Positions 13,985 to 14,137 of a DNA stretch of 14,137 nucleotides are shown here, one piece after another. The notes beneath the pieces were generated by a model that saw nothing but the letters and a program-made list of their open reading frames with translations, was not told the origin of the DNA and ran no database searches. How positions within the stretch are numbered: position 1 is the first letter of the stretch; every line of letters starts with the position of its first letter. This DNA comes from Azoarcus_F sp036734105. GTDB lineage: Bacteria; Pseudomonadota; Gammaproteobacteria; Burkholderiales; Rhodocyclaceae. The stretch lies in the NCBI GenBank assembly GCA_036734105.1, contig DAIMZH010000067.1, forward strand, positions 1-14,137, given 5' to 3'. A program made the position numbers and the translations under genes.

Positions 13985-14137
13985 TTACTGCTCACTGAAC
14001 ACCGCATCCAGAGTTTGAGCGTCGAGAATGCGTTCACCCCAGCGGTCGAGTTGCTCAAGCGTGGCGGTATGCAATCGTGCGAGGTGCGTCTCACCGAGGG
14101 GGCCGAAGCGACGGGTGAGCTGACGTTCAAGCAGTCT
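13985..14137 (-). CDS. C-terminal end of an Rpn/DUF4351-type protein, partial
   Basis: Only the last 50 residues before a TAA at 13985-13987 are in the window. The gene enters from the right edge. The sequence LLERQLTRRFGPLGETHLAR, followed by LEQLDRWGERILDAQTLDAVF, matches the DUF4351 pattern: a basic ERQL..RFG block, then LE.L..W..R.LDA.TL..VF. This domain commonly forms the tail of Rpn-type PD-(D/E)XK nucleases (recombination-promoting nuclease, often annotated as putative transposase). The catalytic domain, if present, lies beyond the window. The assignment is from recalled motif shape. Confidence 0.7.
   Translation of the reverse strand, partial: RLLERQLTRRFGPLGETHLARLHTATLEQLDRWGERILDAQTLDAVFSEQ

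Noticed and set aside
1..14137. tRNA, rRNA, CRISPR arrays and riboswitches
   Set aside because: None was seen on reading either strand: no regularly spaced direct repeats with unique spacers, no cloverleaf sequences and no conserved rRNA segments.

Overview
The window looks like the chromosome of a betaproteobacterium. My best guess is the Rhodocyclales (Azoarcus/Thauera/Zoogloea relatives), from protein sequence and gene order: nadD-rsfS-rlmH-maf-rng in one run, and polA next to a LOG-family protein, a DUF2782 protein, an APH-type homoserine kinase and a BPSS1780-type membrane protein. The order assignment is inference.

Layout. From 1 to about 9.05 kb nearly everything is read on the minus strand. 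In transcription order (right to left) these are: LOG-family nucleotide phosphoribohydrolase, DUF2782 secreted protein, homoserine kinase (thrB), BPSS1780-type membrane protein, nadD, rsfS, rlmH, maf, rng, a MenA-like UbiA-family prenyltransferase, ruvA and the 5' part of ruvB, which runs off the left edge. Many junctions are a few bases apart or overlap, as in an operon. The largest interruptions are the maf-rng gap, which holds an 18-bp perfect hairpin, and an unusually long ruvA-ruvB gap, which holds an 8-bp tandem repeat. polA is the only long plus-strand gene. It diverges from the LOG gene across 125 bp, and its three enzymatic domains all look intact.

Downstream of polA (11.9-14.14 kb) the character changes to mobile-element debris. 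In order there are: a long inverted repeat; a 100-bp MITE-like element with 17-bp terminal inverted repeats and 4-bp flanking duplications; a hairpin with a T-tail; the N-terminal third of an IS1380-like transposase; a short tract of GGGA at exact 10-bp spacing; a minus-strand Mu-type phage virion-morphogenesis (gpG-like) gene that has lost a normal start codon; two small unrecognised minus-strand ORFs translationally coupled to it; two hairpins; and the C-terminal end of an Rpn/DUF4351-type protein cut by the right edge.

Functions. The core genes serve Holliday-junction migration (RuvAB), DNA synthesis and repair (PolI), ribosome maturation and silencing (RNase G, RlmH, RsfS), nucleotide hygiene (Maf, LOG), NAD synthesis (NadD), threonine synthesis (ThrB) and isoprenoid quinone chemistry (prenyltransferase). 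I do not see a convincing new multi-gene system. The best leads are the MITE-like element, the broken phage cassette and the two repeat-bearing spacers.
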